NCBI GenBank assembly: GCA_030144725.1 | Contig: JASKMD010000012.1 | Location: 4,113,848 to 4,177,847, forward strand | DNA from: Haematococcus lacustris | Taxonomy: Eukaryota > Chlorophyta > Chlorophyceae > Chlamydomonadales > Haematococcaceae | Length of the DNA stretch: 64,000 bases | Direction of reading: 5' to 3' | Shown: positions 45,401 to 56,750 of the stretch, piece by piece | Numbering within the stretch: the stretch's first letter is position 1 | Layout: every line of letters starts with the position of its first letter | The notes under the pieces: generated by a model | Seen by the model: only the letters and a program-made list of their open reading frames with translations | Databases searched by the model: none | What the model was told of the DNA's origin: nothing | Made by a program: the position numbers and the translations under genes

Positions 45401-48400
45401 CGTTAGTGGTTTTTGAGGATGCCGTTATCCATAGCCAAGTCAAGTCAAGAGCTTTGAGAGCCAAGCCGGGCAGCCGTAGCGCAGTACAATATTGCAATAA
45501 TGTACAACGATACAATAATGCAATACAATCAGATGTCAGCCCCCCGCCCAGGATTTGATGGGGGGAAGGGACGCAGGTGAGGGCGAGGTGAGCGGCGCTC
45601 AGCGCTTCCCCAGGACTGCTGCTTGCGGCCGCTGCAACTGACCAGGTAGAGTAGGCAGGTGAGGGTGAAGGACAGCACCATGACCCCGGTCACCACATGC
45701 CCCGCCATGATCACGTTCTCATGGCCGTGGAAGACCCGAGGCACCAACTCCTGCAGGTCAGGCAGGGACAGCGCGGACACCAGCACAGGGGCGGGGCTGG
45801 GGAGGCAGGGGCTGGAGGCTGGGGTTGAGGCTGGAGGCTGGGGCTGGGCAGGGGGGAGGTTGCTGCAGTGGCGGGGTCTGGCAGGGGTGCATGGGCTAGG
45901 CTGGTGGCGGGGTCTGGCTGGTGCAGGCTGGTGCAGCGTCCCAAAGAGGTGAGGCACGCGGCACTGGACCTGCAAGGCAAGCAGGCTGGTGGGCTGGCTG
46001 GCTGCGGCCCGTGCCCTGCGCCCCACCTGCACGCTCTGGATGCAGCCAGGGTGCGCCGTGACCAGTGAGGCCTGCAGGCACATGGTGAGGAGATCTGCAG
46101 TCGGGCTCTGCAGGCAGGCACATGGTGGGGGGCTCTGCTGCCAGGCTCTTGGTTCTGCTGCCAGGCGGGGTTGAGGCTGCAGCTGTGGGAGCCCTGCCTG
46201 CCTAACATGGCCCTGCAGGTCGCTTTTGACCCGGCTGCTGCTGGGCCCATCCTAGAGCATACGACATGGCAGGCTGGTGTGCATGGCCCGCTGTAGTGCT
46301 ATGAGGTGTCAACCCACCCATCTCCCTCTGCCCAGCTGCCTGGCTGCCTGGCTAGCCTCAGCAAGGCCCTGCAAGTGGCTCCTGCTGCTGCTTCCAGCCT
46401 GGAGCATACGACATGGCAGGCATCTCCCTCCCCCTCTCTCCCGCCCAAAACCCTCCCCCCGCACTGGACCCTGCCCACCACGCCCAGCCCCCACTGCTGC
46501 ACCTGGCCCAGTGCGCCACCTCCATTGTCAGCCTTATAGTTGCCAAGGCATGGCACAGGTTGCGAGGCAGGGCTTGCACCGGGCAGCAAAGTTAAGACGA
46601 CTGACAGGCAGCTAATTCCACTGGCCATACACAAGGCACCCTACCTACCTACCTGCCTTCCAGCCTGCCTGTCACAAGTGAGGCACAGCCGGCATGGGCA
46701 GGTAAAGTAGTGGGGCCACCCACACAAAGTGGCAGAGTGGGTAGGGCCAAGCCAGGCGCTGCATAGCCTAGCTCACGCCCCTGCCCGCCTGTCCCTCCCT
46801 CCCTCAGCCTGCCTGCCTGCCTCGAGCCTGCTTGCCTGCTCACGCACCAGTAGCACGCCAGCCAGTGTAGCGTGCACGATGAAGATGTAGTTGCGCTGCA
46901 CCACCTCCTCACCGCCACTGACTCCGTAGCTGACCCCCAGCAGGACGGGGTAGAGCACCATCATGCAGCATTCCAAGAGGTATGGGTAGATCTGGAATGG
47001 GCCGGATCAGCAGGCAAGCCAGGCATGGTCCTGCTGATCCAACCTCCCCTTGTTGCTGCCATGGGCGCCATGGAGTCAAGGCTGGTGCATGGTAAAGTGG
47101 AAATCAGCCCCACCTCCACCTGCTGCAGAATGCTCCATGCATGTGGAAGTGTACCGGGCCGCTCAACCCCTGGTGCCATGCTGACTATGGCTCTGCGGGG
47201 CCGTCACAGCGTGCTAATGGTCCCACTCGATTGTGTAACTTAATCAATCATTTCATAAGTGCAACTGCAAACAACTCCTCGACAAGCTGAAGGTTTTGAT
47301 GAAATTCACAAACAAACTATGAACAACCCCTTGCCAAAGTGCATGCACAGACATCTGCATACAGCTCTCCCTGCACCTAAACCAAGGACCGTAGGGGGGA
47401 CCAGTGCACCCAGAGGACTCCATCTGTGTTTAGGGCAGGCGCTGTCAAGGTCAAGGTCAGGAGGGCGTTGCAAGTGGAAGGGTGAGAGGCGTCTGTGGTG
47501 GACGTGCTGGGCAACCAAGCCACTGCAGGTATTTGAGGGAGGGTGAAGGTGCTGGGTTGGGAGGTGGTGGGGCCAGTCTGGTGCGGCTGTGGCGCTGACT
47601 GCTGAGTTCACTGCCGTGCGCTGAGCCACAGCTGCTGCGGGCCCTCACACCAACCTGGGTGACCTGGGTGGGTGTCACAGGTTGTGGCACACAGGGCAGC
47701 TGGGGTGCCCTACATCATGGAGGTGTGATGTGTAAGACATAACGTATGATGCAAGAGGTATGAGGTATGTTGTGTCTATATCATTCAGGTCAGAAGGTGG
47801 TGCTGTGGTTGATTTGCATGCCACCCGTGTTGACCCACATGCGCGCACTCCTTAGCCTGGTGAGTAGGTGCTGCACCCCAACCCGTCCATGCCTGAGGGC
47901 TGCATGTGCCCAGGAGGGCAAGTGAAGCAGCAGCTGCTGCTCCCAGCCTGGAGCCGGCGGCACGTCAATCTGTGGTATAGCCTGATGTGGTGCCACATAG
48001 CCCCTGCCCTGCGCACACAGCTCCTGCCTGCCTGCCAAGCCCTGTGGTCTTGCAGCTGACCATGCAGCAAGGCTGATCTACAAAGGTCTACCAGCAGGTT
48101 GTTGAATGAGTGAATGGATGACTGCCTTACTCCACTCAAAGAGTGCCATCACCGTCAGCCAGCGAAGCTTCCAGGAGGGGCGTGAACAACCTGGCCCACG
48201 ATCTGGCCTTAGTAGACTTAACATGTGGAGCTGTGTGTGAGGCTACAGAACCTATTGCGCAACTGACCTTGCGACCTTCCAGGAAGACCCAGGCTGCGCC
48301 AACCAGCAGATGGCCTCCAGCCCAGCCTGTCACAGAAAGACAGGTGCTTGCTTGTTGTCAACCTCCCGGCAGCAATCATGCTTTTTTACTTGCCTGTGCT

Positions 48401-48592
48401 GATGATGAGGCCAAGGCGCATGTGATGGAGTTGCAGCCCAGTTGCCACGAAGTAAGGGACCATACAGGAAAAGAGCAGCTGCGGCCCCACGATGCGCTGG
48501 AAGCTGTTGTTAGCCAACCGCGGTCCAGTTGGTGGGCGCTTATGCGTCTCACGAACGCTAGAGATGGTCCCACTCTCATTTGGCAGCATCAT
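42445..48592 (-). CDS. Multi-pass membrane protein with Gln/Pro-rich repeat tail (unidentified)
   Basis: Six exons join in phase to 594 aa: 48394-48592, 48268-48326, 46848-46991, 45643-45750, 43770-43919, 42445-43569. I do not recognise the family. The first 220 residues hold about five hydrophobic segments (around Q-L-L-F-S-C-M-V-P-Y-F-V-A, G-G-H-L-L-V-G-A-A-W-V-F-L, M-M-V-L-Y-P-V-L-L-G-V, H-A-T-L-A-G-V-L-L, V-M-V-L-S-F-T-L-T-C-L-L-Y-L and I-I-L-P-M-L-L-T-A-A-A-L-M). The last exon encodes a 374-residue tail rich in Gln, Pro and Met, with four copies of A-Q-Q-Y-G-L-E-H-E-T and a series of M-Q-P-M-Q-S units. Intron 1 has a GC donor (CAG|GCAAGT). Introns 2 and 4 carry antisense Fanzor fragments. 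Exons 3-5 are supported only by phase and hydrophobicity; an extra exon near 46500 is possible. The start is one of two adjacent ATGs at 48592. Confidence 0.68.
43930..44035. repeat. GGGCAGGGA-type minisatellite
   Basis: Tandem 8-11 bp G-rich units (GGGCAGGGAGGGCAGG) within intron 4 of the membrane-protein gene, with strong purine bias on the plus strand. Confidence 0.75.
44800..45300 (+). mobile_element. Fanzor family-1-like fragment in membrane-gene intron 4
   Basis: Two stretches (about 44850-45000 and 45080-45300) match the Lys/Ala/Pro-rich linker of family 1 (A-E-Q-E-A, T-Q-P-T-Q) and the start of the RuvC block as GGTGGCTGGACC followed by TGCAGTGCGGAACCAAACATGCAG. The D-R-D codons are destroyed. 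The fragment is antisense to its host. Confidence 0.6.
47905..48055 (+). mobile_element. Short Fanzor fragment in membrane-gene intron 2
   Basis: About 130 bp align with 12105-12200: the stretch equivalent to Q-R-L-V-L-P-A-W-S-Q-R-R and A-L-M-W-C-P, here L-L-L-P-A-W-S-R-R and S-L-M-W-C-H. Nothing else of the element remains. Antisense to its host. Confidence 0.6.
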
Positions 48593-49529
48593 CTGCTACG
48601 CCACCGGACTATGAAATGCTTACACATAGGCGCGAACCCTGGACGCCGAGCATGTGCGCACTTGGTTCCACTACTGTGTCTGCTATGCTTAAGTACAGGC
48701 GCCGATCGTAGTGCTGAGTTAGGGTCACTCCGGAGCCAGCTAAGGTCCTCTGTTGGGTGGTTGTTTCCCAAGCCATGCAGGCTGAGGTGGCTTTGGAGCG
48801 GGGCCTGCTGGGGCTTGGGGGGATGGAGCAAGTGAAGGTCTAGTATAGTTGTCAGGGACCATGGTCAATGATTGAGCTCTGCTTGGACGTGATGCTTCAG
48901 ACCCTGGTGGGTTGTACCGAGTAGTACCGAGCAGTATCGAAACACTACTGAGGAAGAAGTGCCATAAGAGAACAAGCTAAGGCTGGGAAATGAAGAGGGT
49001 TGGGGAGCTAGGGGGTGAGTTCTGTACAATAACTAGAAGGTATATAACTAGAAGGTATATAACTAGAATTGAGTAGGTAAACTTGACGGCAACCCAGCGC
49101 CATGTATGATTGTAAGTAGTTGAGCAACCTGTCGGGCCCTATACTGTTTAAGGTCTAGTACAGGTGTCGGATACAACACTCATGTTTCGGCCATCATGGA
49201 GTTCGTACCAGCATGGGCATCATCCTGCCCCAGCCTAGTAGCGTTAGTGCACTTGTTAAGCAAGTATGCTGCGTCACGGCTTCCGCGAGGTACGATCGAC
49301 GATGTATTGCACTTCGGCTTGCAAATGAGCCGTGGGGTAGCCACACCTGACCGCGGTTCTTCGCGCTGACCCGCTCAGACTCCACTTCTCGGGAGGCTCC
49401 TTCACGCAGCTTACGCGCTGCATTCACGTGCCCCGAGCGCAACAGGCGAAGTAGCGCAACAGGTGCGCTGAGCTAACAGCTCGACCGTCCTAGTGCAGAA
49501 CAACATAGTGTGCATTTTGGTTTGATGAC
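48593..49529. promoter_or_regulatory. Divergent region between membrane-protein and E2 genes
   Basis: Both neighbours are transcribed away from this gap. It contains a 16 bp tandem duplication (AACTAGAAGGTATAT near 49031-49065) in an AT-richer patch. No exon is supported; open frames on both strands lack protein features. Confidence 0.4.
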
Positions 49530-52500
49530 ATGCAGAGATGTGGGTCGTCACTGCCGCCCGGAGCATCGCTCGAAGTGCATGTGCAAAGCAGGAGCCTACA
49601 CATGACGTCTTCCCCTAGTGCAGAGTACCCACCTCACGTGGTGGGTCATGCTATGGGGTATGGGTATAGCTATGGGTATGAGACATGGACATGAGACACA
49701 TTTCCACACAGTGGCACCCAATTCGCAGGTGATGGGTATGCCATCCTTGTCACCAACAATGGAGAAAGGCAACATTGTGGCCTGGAAGGTGGGAACAAGC
49801 TAGTGACACATGGTATTGGACTCCACTACCTCCATGCCTGCCATCCTATCCCACCCAATATACTAGCGGGCTAGCATGCACTTGCTGCCATTCATCATTG
49901 CTACCAGGAAAGGAGCTGAGGGCGTCCCAGGATGGCACAACAGTAGCGACCCTAGCAGCGCTACCAGCATAACTTCCCCAGCATTCTGTGGCTTCCTTGT
50001 CAGCACCTAACTCCCCTACTAATGGGTAACGGGTAGGGGCTGTGTTGTCTGTAATCCGAACTTGCGACCTACAGCAGGTTCCAATACCTGATTACCTACC
50101 CCAACCCACTTGCGAAGGTCGGGCTATAATTGAGCCATAATTGAGCTGACATAATACAGCACATTCCCCCACTACTAGGAGCTGCGTTATCTGTAATCCG
50201 GGCTGGCAGCTGGCATTAATACCTACTTCATACCCCCACCCCCTTACGAGGATGGGGCGATGGATGTTGGCATGAAACACATGCTCTGATGTAAGCAACA
50301 GCTTCAGCACCGCCTAGTGCACACATACTACTGTGCTACAGGCTGCTGGGCTAGGGCCTTGGGGGCTCGGTCTCGTAGCTTCTTGAAGCCGAATGCGGGG
50401 TACTCCTTGCCCGGGGCAGGAAGCCTTCCTCGGTGTGGCCACCTGCACAGCTCCAGTGGGCGCCACTTGCTCTCCCCTGCCCGCTGGAGGTTGAGGGCTG
50501 CGTTGCAGTCCCTGTCCACCCATTTGCCAAGGTCCCCAGGGGTAGCCTGGTGCAACCAAGGGCACCACATGAGCCCCCGCACTAGCACCTCGAACCGCTT
50601 GCTCCAGGCTGACTGCAACAAGCGGTTCTGCACCTGACCCGGCTTGGGCTTCCAGTCCTCAGGCCTGGTGGGCTTGCTGCTGTCCAGCTCCCCCTCACAG
50701 GGCTGGGGGCTGTTCATGATTGAGCTGACCCTGCTAGTGCGGAACTCATCCACTGTCACCACCTTGCCTGGCACCCTGTCTGTTGGCCTGCCGCTGTTGG
50801 CCCTCTCCACCACCTTGCGGCATGCCTGCAGCACAGCCTTGGCCCCCCACCCACCCCGGGTGCCAATGCCTGCGTTGCCAAAGAACACCACCAGCTGCTT
50901 GCGGGCCCCCCACTGCTGCTGGGACACGCTGGCTGCCTCCTCCTCCAACTGCATGGCACACAAGGCACACAATGCGCAATGACATCCTTAAATGGGTTGG
51001 GGACATGGGCACCTAGCAAGTCACATGTGGGGCAGTCATCCGCCTCTGGTCCTGCCCCTCCCCCCCTACCCTTGGCACTCCCACCTTCTTGAAGTTGCGC
51101 TCCAGGACCTTCTCCCGCGCACCATGCAGCCCACTTGGGATTCAGGTACTTCCCCCACACTGCATCCCAAGTGGCCAGGGTGACGGCCACATGCCGCTGG
51201 ATGGCTACCAGGGAGGTGCCTGCTGGGGTGGCTGCTGCCAGGTGCTGCACGTTGTCATTCCACCGCAGAGTGTTGTGGCGAGCCTGGATCAGGCCGCTGT
51301 CATGTACCAGCGGGCTAGCATGCACTTGCTTCCTCTTCCATGGCTTCCTTGTCAGCCTGCAGGGTGCTGGAGAGCAGATCAGTCGCCCAGCAGCATGGCT
51401 GCTCCCATGTGACCGCTCCTCACAAGCATGCATTGCTGCCGTGCTATCTTTCCACATAGTGCATGTGTCCAGTCAAGCTCTCTTTCTTGTAGGCACCCAT
51501 GCCGTCCACGACACTAAACATTTCCTTCTGTTCTCTAGGCTGCTCAACACACCTCTGCTGCCGCAGTTCAAGCCAGGTGACGCCATCAAGCCAGGGGACG
51601 TCCTGACCGACATTGAGACTGACAAAGCCACCATGGCGTTTGAAAATCAGGAGGATGGGGTTCTCGCCAAGATCTTGATGCCAGATGGATCTAAAGACGT
51701 GCCGGTGGGAGCCCCCGTGGCGGTCATAGTAGAAGACGCAACCAGTGTGCCCCAATTTGCAGACTTCACAGCGGGCCAGCCAGTCCCACAAGCCGGTGCG
51801 GCATCATCAGCCCCTGCAGCCCCCTCTCCTCCTGCAGCGCCTGCAACGGCAGCAGAGGGAACTCAGCCTGGGGCAGCCAAGGTTGTGGCCAACCACCGCA
51901 TGGGCCCTGCGGCCCGCATGCTGCTGCAAGGCGCCGGGTTGACGGCGGCTGACATATCCGCTCCCACTGGGCCCCGGGACATCATCACCAAGGGTGACGT
52001 GCTGGCCGCCATTGAGGCAGGAGTCAAGCCAGGATCTAGGCAGCCTGCGGCAGCAGCCTCAGTACCCAACAGCCAAATGCCACCTGCAGAGGCCTCCGCA
52101 GTAGCAGCGCCTGAATCGGCAGCACCCAAGGCGGCAGCACCCAAGGCAGCAGCAACACCTCCTTCTGTGCCTCCGCCCAACGGCAGCGCACCCCCTGCGG
52201 CTGCTGTTGGCGGTGGGGAGTATGAAGACATCCCTAACTCGCAGGTGTGAGGTGGGCATGTGACGTCAAGGTACTCCATGCAAGCCCACCCATGTGGATA
52301 CCCATGCACATGCAAGGAAACCAAAGCCTAACGTCCAGGGGTGCATGGGCGTGAAGGCTTGCCAAAAGACGTGCAGGGGCCTGAGGGAGGAAGGGTGGGG
52401 TGAGGCTGAGGCTAAGGTGAGGGGCCTGAGGTGTCGCCTTGTTTACTCCTTTTCCCTTGGCACTGTTGACTTGTTGACTTGTTGACCCTGCCAGTCTGTG

Positions 52501-54784
52501 TGCCTTGCCCCGTGTGCCCCTGCCCCATCTCCATGTGCCTGGCTGTGCCGTGCGCTGCAGATCCGCAAGATCATCGCACAGCGCCTGCTGGCGTCCAAGG
52601 TGGGCATCCCTGCGCTGTACCTGAGCGCGGACGTAGTCATGGATGAGCTGCTGGGGCTGCGCAAGGCCCTGGCTGCCCGGGACATCAAAGTGTCTGTCAA
52701 TGATTTTGTGCTCAAGGCCGTGGCTCAAGCGCTGAAAGAGGTGGGGGCAGCCTGGAGTAGAGTGGGCAGCAGGAGCAGCAGGGGCTGGGAGGGTGGCCAG
52801 GTGGCATGCCTTAGGCTGCAAATGGTGTTGAGCTGTGTACGAGCAGGGCTGTCTGGGGCTAGGAAGATTAGTGCTGTGGTAGGGTAGATTTGATTTTTTT
52901 CAAATTCAAATTCCCAAAGGCAAATGTTGACAGTTGCATCTGTGCATCCATGGTGAGGGTAATGCTGCTTAGGCCGTCAGCCGTGAGGCTGCTTGGCTGC
53001 CCCTTTCCCCTCTGCTAGTGGTGGACACACGTTAGTTCACACTTAGGACCCTATGATGTGTCTGACAGCACTGCCACAGATGCCTATTCAGGCAGTGGGC
53101 CACCAACTAGGACCAGCCTGGCTTGTTGCCTAGTCTGGTGACGCCGCCCCTGCCAGCTGGGCTGCGTCTCATTCAATTGAGCAAAGGCCAGCCTGGTGCC
53201 TGGGGCAGCAGGGCACTGGACATGCTGAGGTTTGGCCACAACATTGGTGTGCAATGGCTGCGGCGTAGTCATGTGCCCTTGTTGTATGTTGTCAGCTACA
53301 GAGCAGCTGGCTGCTGTGATACCCTCAGGTGCCAGCGGCCAATGTCTACTACCATGAGGCCAATGGGGACAGCCAGCCTTTCAAAACCGTGGACATTTGC
53401 GTGGCGGTCGCCACTGACAAGGGCCTCATCACCCCGATTGTCAAGGGTGCTGATGGGAAGACCTTGACGCAGGTAGGGAGGCAGAGGTCTGGGGCTCGAC
53501 TCCTGAATGCTGCAACAGTTGGGGAGGTGCTGGGCAGCTGCAGTGCTAGCTCCAAGGCGGGCACGGGTGCTGGCAGCAGCAGTGCTAGCTCAAGTGACAA
53601 AGCAGACACAGGACGTGAGCACTTGCTTGTGTTGCTGCTGCTGCTGTGGGTGGCCAATGTGGTTTCAGATCAGCGCAGAAGTCAAGCAGCTGGCTGCCAA
53701 GGCCAAGGCCAACAAGCTCAAGCCGGAGGAGTTCCAGGGTGGCTCCTTCACTGTGTCCAATTTAGGAATGTACGGGGTCACCGCCTTCTCAGCCATCATC
53801 AACCCACCGCAGGTCAGCATACGCGCGGTGACTGGGATATAATAAGTTAATCTGAAGTGTATGATACGTATGCAATAAATAAACAACAGTGATAACTTGC
53901 ATGCCCTCATTTTAAGCCCATGTACACCTTGGCTTGCGCACTTTGCCATGAAGTGCTTTGCAGATAATCTCAACCCCCTGGGAGTGTGACTTGTGAAGGA
54001 CTAAGTGCTGGGGTTGCAGGGGCAGGCAGGACAGGCAGCAGGTGGGCCAGGCTATACAGGTCGACAGCCAGGCTGGTAGGGCCAAGAGCAGGGTATCAGG
54101 GGTGGCAGCACTCAATACAGCAGTGCTGGTCGGCGCCATGTTGCAGGTGCAGCCAGGCTGAGCCAGGCAGCAAGGCACAGCGCTGTCCTGCCCCTTCCAG
54201 CCGATAAATTGATTGAAGGGTCTCCTCTTCTCAGCCGGCGGCAGCCATGTGTCCTCCTTGCATTGCTATCAAGCTCTGCAGACCTTCATATGTTACCACA
54301 TAGTGTGTGACGTGTGACACACACCTTGCTTGCAGCTATCACTGGTGTCAGTGTTGGGCCAGGTACTAAGGCTGCTGCCTGATTCCACCACCGTGCAATG
54401 CATTATGCAGCCAGACAATATGCTGGCTGGTGCTCAAGTGGCATAACTAAAGTGGCCTATGCTGAAGTGCTAAAGTGGCCTATGCTAACAGTTATTAACA
54501 TGCAGCTACTCATCCGATTGTTATACCTGTCAATTCACAATCATTACATCACATTGTCAAATTATTAGCAAGTGGCATTGGCGTCATCATCTGTGCAGGC
54601 GGCCATCCTAGCAGTGGGCGGCTCTAGTGTGAAGACAGTGTTGCGCAATGGCAAGCCAGCCAGCCAGACCGTGATGACAGTGACTGTATCGGCGGATCAT
54701 CGTGTGTACGACGGTGAGCTGGCAGCGGCATTCTTGGATGCCTTTACCCGCAACATGCAACAGCCCATGAGCCTGGTGCTGTGA
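49530..54784 (+). CDS. DLA: Dihydrolipoamide acetyltransferase, E2 of pyruvate dehydrogenase (mitochondrial type)
   Basis: Transfers acetyl groups to CoA in the pyruvate dehydrogenase complex. Seven exons join in phase to 500 aa: 49530-49640, 49729-49788, 51567-52244, 52561-52740, 53329-53472, 53669-53812, 54599-54784. Order: a short presequence; a lipoyl domain (M-P-S-L-S-P-T-M to about residue 130, lipoyl-Lys in E-T-D-K-A); a Pro/Ala linker; a peripheral-subunit-binding domain (G-P-A-A-R-M-L-L...G-D-V-L-A-A-I); a second Ala/Pro linker; and the catalytic domain with [17 protein letters not shown] and the active-site D-H-R-V-Y-D-G. The lipoyl sequence is of the mitochondrial kind. One lipoyl domain only. 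Intron 1 (49789-51566) splits the lipoyl domain and holds a Fanzor copy. An overlapping ATG in another frame at about 49539 gives a basic, presequence-like peptide, so the first exon is less certain. Confidence 0.94.
50010..51420 (-). mobile_element. Fanzor family-2 element in E2 gene intron 1 (longest copy)
   Basis: Minus strand. About 51420-51085 encodes central helices ([27 protein letters not shown]) up to E-R-N-F-K-K, with one frameshift near 51115. A 136 bp intron (GTGGGA...CATGCAG, 50949-51084) precedes the second exon, 50948-50328: [52 protein letters not shown] and a basic tail to TAG. RuvC-I is missing, so the copy is 5'-truncated. The conserved 3' segment follows. It is antisense to the E2 gene. 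Confidence 0.85.
50120..50316 (-). ncRNA. Candidate guide-RNA (omega-RNA) scaffold region, family 2 copy A
   Basis: The sequence just after the Fanzor stop stays close to that at 63118-63332 over nearly 200 bp, although it is noncoding. It includes GGGGCGATGGATGTTGGCAT, a C-rich/G-rich pair able to fold, TGTAATCCGGGCT and a CATAATTGAGCTGACATAAT end. In TnpB and Fanzor systems the guide RNA comes from this position. Expression and folding are untested. Confidence 0.3.
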
Positions 54785-55542
54785 GCTGGACTGGCAGGAG
54801 CCAAGCGGAGCCATTATTGAGCCGATATGTTGTTATGCAAGAACAGCCCGTCAGGCTTGACAGTTGAAGAGTCATGCGTGAGCTGTGCATTATAGGGAGG
54901 GCATGGCATGGCCTTCCGTCATATTCGAATAAGTTCCCTACTCATCTTAGACCAAGTGACAGTCGTGGTTAAATGTAGGCTGTAAACTCCCTACATGAAG
55001 GAAAGGGCTAGGCGTGCATGCACTCATGTGAAAACGTGTAAACAAACTTAACCACATTATGCATTCAATCGTTGACCATGTTTCAGCTGTGCTTGACAGT
55101 AGTGTAAGATCACCAGCATACATATATGCAGATCACTCGCACTCACAATGCAAAGACAGCTGGCAGCACCCTCCATGTACGGTGTATAGCTGTGCTACCA
55201 GGCAGACTGGCAGGCAATGTACAGAACGCAGAGCAATGCCACTAAGGCGATGTCTCGGTTATTCCCGCACCCTTCCTGCCAACAATAGGATCGAATGGCG
55301 CTCGTACGCGTAAATCACGTCATGCAGGTTGTAATGGCAGTGGTGAGGATGTGTGTTGTTGCCTAGGCAGAAGCATTGTGCCTTGCCCATGGCTGTGGCA
55401 GTGCCCAGTGCTGTGCCTACTGGTGTGCAGCAGCTGTAGCTGTAGCGACATGCTCATCTGGCTCATAGCTAGTAGCTGCAGACCAGGTGGCCCAGCTAAT
55501 GAGACCTAATTGCTGGCCATGGCGGAGCTGCAGACCCACGCG
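54785..55542. other. Convergent intergenic region, E2 and GT4 genes
   Basis: Contains both 3' UTRs. TGTAA occurs at 55037-55041 on the plus strand, plausible for the E2 transcript, with another at about 54979. No other gene is seen. Confidence 0.45.
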
Positions 55543-56709
55543 TCACGAGGGGTCAGCCTGCAGGAAGTGGTCCTCTGCCTTCCCATCGCCTGCCTGCACC
55601 TCACCCTGGCCGTCGTCAATGTCAGGCTGGTCAGGGTTCCCCGGCCCACCATCATCAACCAGCACTTCCAGGGCATCAGGATACGAGGGGGTGTCCTTGA
55701 TAGCACCCTCATCAGGCTCCAGGGCATCGATGATGGTCACAGTGTCAGCCTCTTCACCTGCCATCACGTCGCCAACCGTGGTCTGCTTGGCTTGGTTCTG
55801 CACAGAAGCAGCAGCACAGCACAGCTGGTGGGTGGCAGCACCATGCACGGCCACAACAGCCTGTACAGCATGGTTGAAAGAGTTCTAGGCTTGGACCCGA
55901 GGCACTCCTCAACAGGCTGGCAGGCTGGCAGAAGCAATGCTTGAGGTATAGATACACACCATCCACTCCATCACCCCACCATCTGCTCCACCCTTTGTAA
56001 GCCTGCTAGTGCTGCTTGGTTTTCGCAACGAACAGCTGCACCAGGACTGAGATGCAGCGCTGCGCATGCAGTGCACTGGGGAGAGCGAGTGGCAGTTGCG
56101 AGGCCACCTGCCCAAAGACAAGCATAAGTAGCTTGTGGCACCATGGTGCATGCCCTGTGTTAGCTGTGTCAGCTGACACTGGTGCAAGCCTCATGCACAA
56201 CTGGATAGTAGCCCTGTGAGGGTCAGGCAGTCACATCTGCATGGTAAAGATTGGTCTGACCTTGCACATCCAACACTGGTGACCTGCTTTGACAAGGTGC
56301 TGTGGGCAGGCAGGCTGACAGGCTGGTGAGAAAGCTGATGAGAAAATAGCCCTCTACAACATGTGACTGGCATCCAGGCCCAGTGCTAAGGAGGGGTAAT
56401 AGGTGTGAAGGTAAGAGACCAAGCGGGGCTGGCCAGGGTGGTTGCCCCATTGGCAGCGGCAGCAACAGCAGCAGCTGGTAAGGCCTGGTGCTGGATAGGC
56501 CGCTGCCAACTTGTCTGATGCTACTACTGCTTCTTAAACACTCTGCGCTGAGATATGTTCTCTAGTGACAGCACAGCCGGTGGATGACAGCACCGCATGG
56601 TCTAATCACTCCGTTAAATCAACCATCAGACCAGGCAGCCCTGCCAGCCAAGCGCAAGGAGTACCCTGACCTGGAGTACAAGCGGCTGCGAGACAAGCCA
56701 CCCAAGGCC

Positions 56710-56750
<41 letters not shown>

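Noticed and set aside
48143..48835. 230-residue plus-strand ORF
   Set aside because: It is the shadow of minus-strand exons 1 and 2 of the membrane-protein gene, which have matching splice sites and hydrophobic content.
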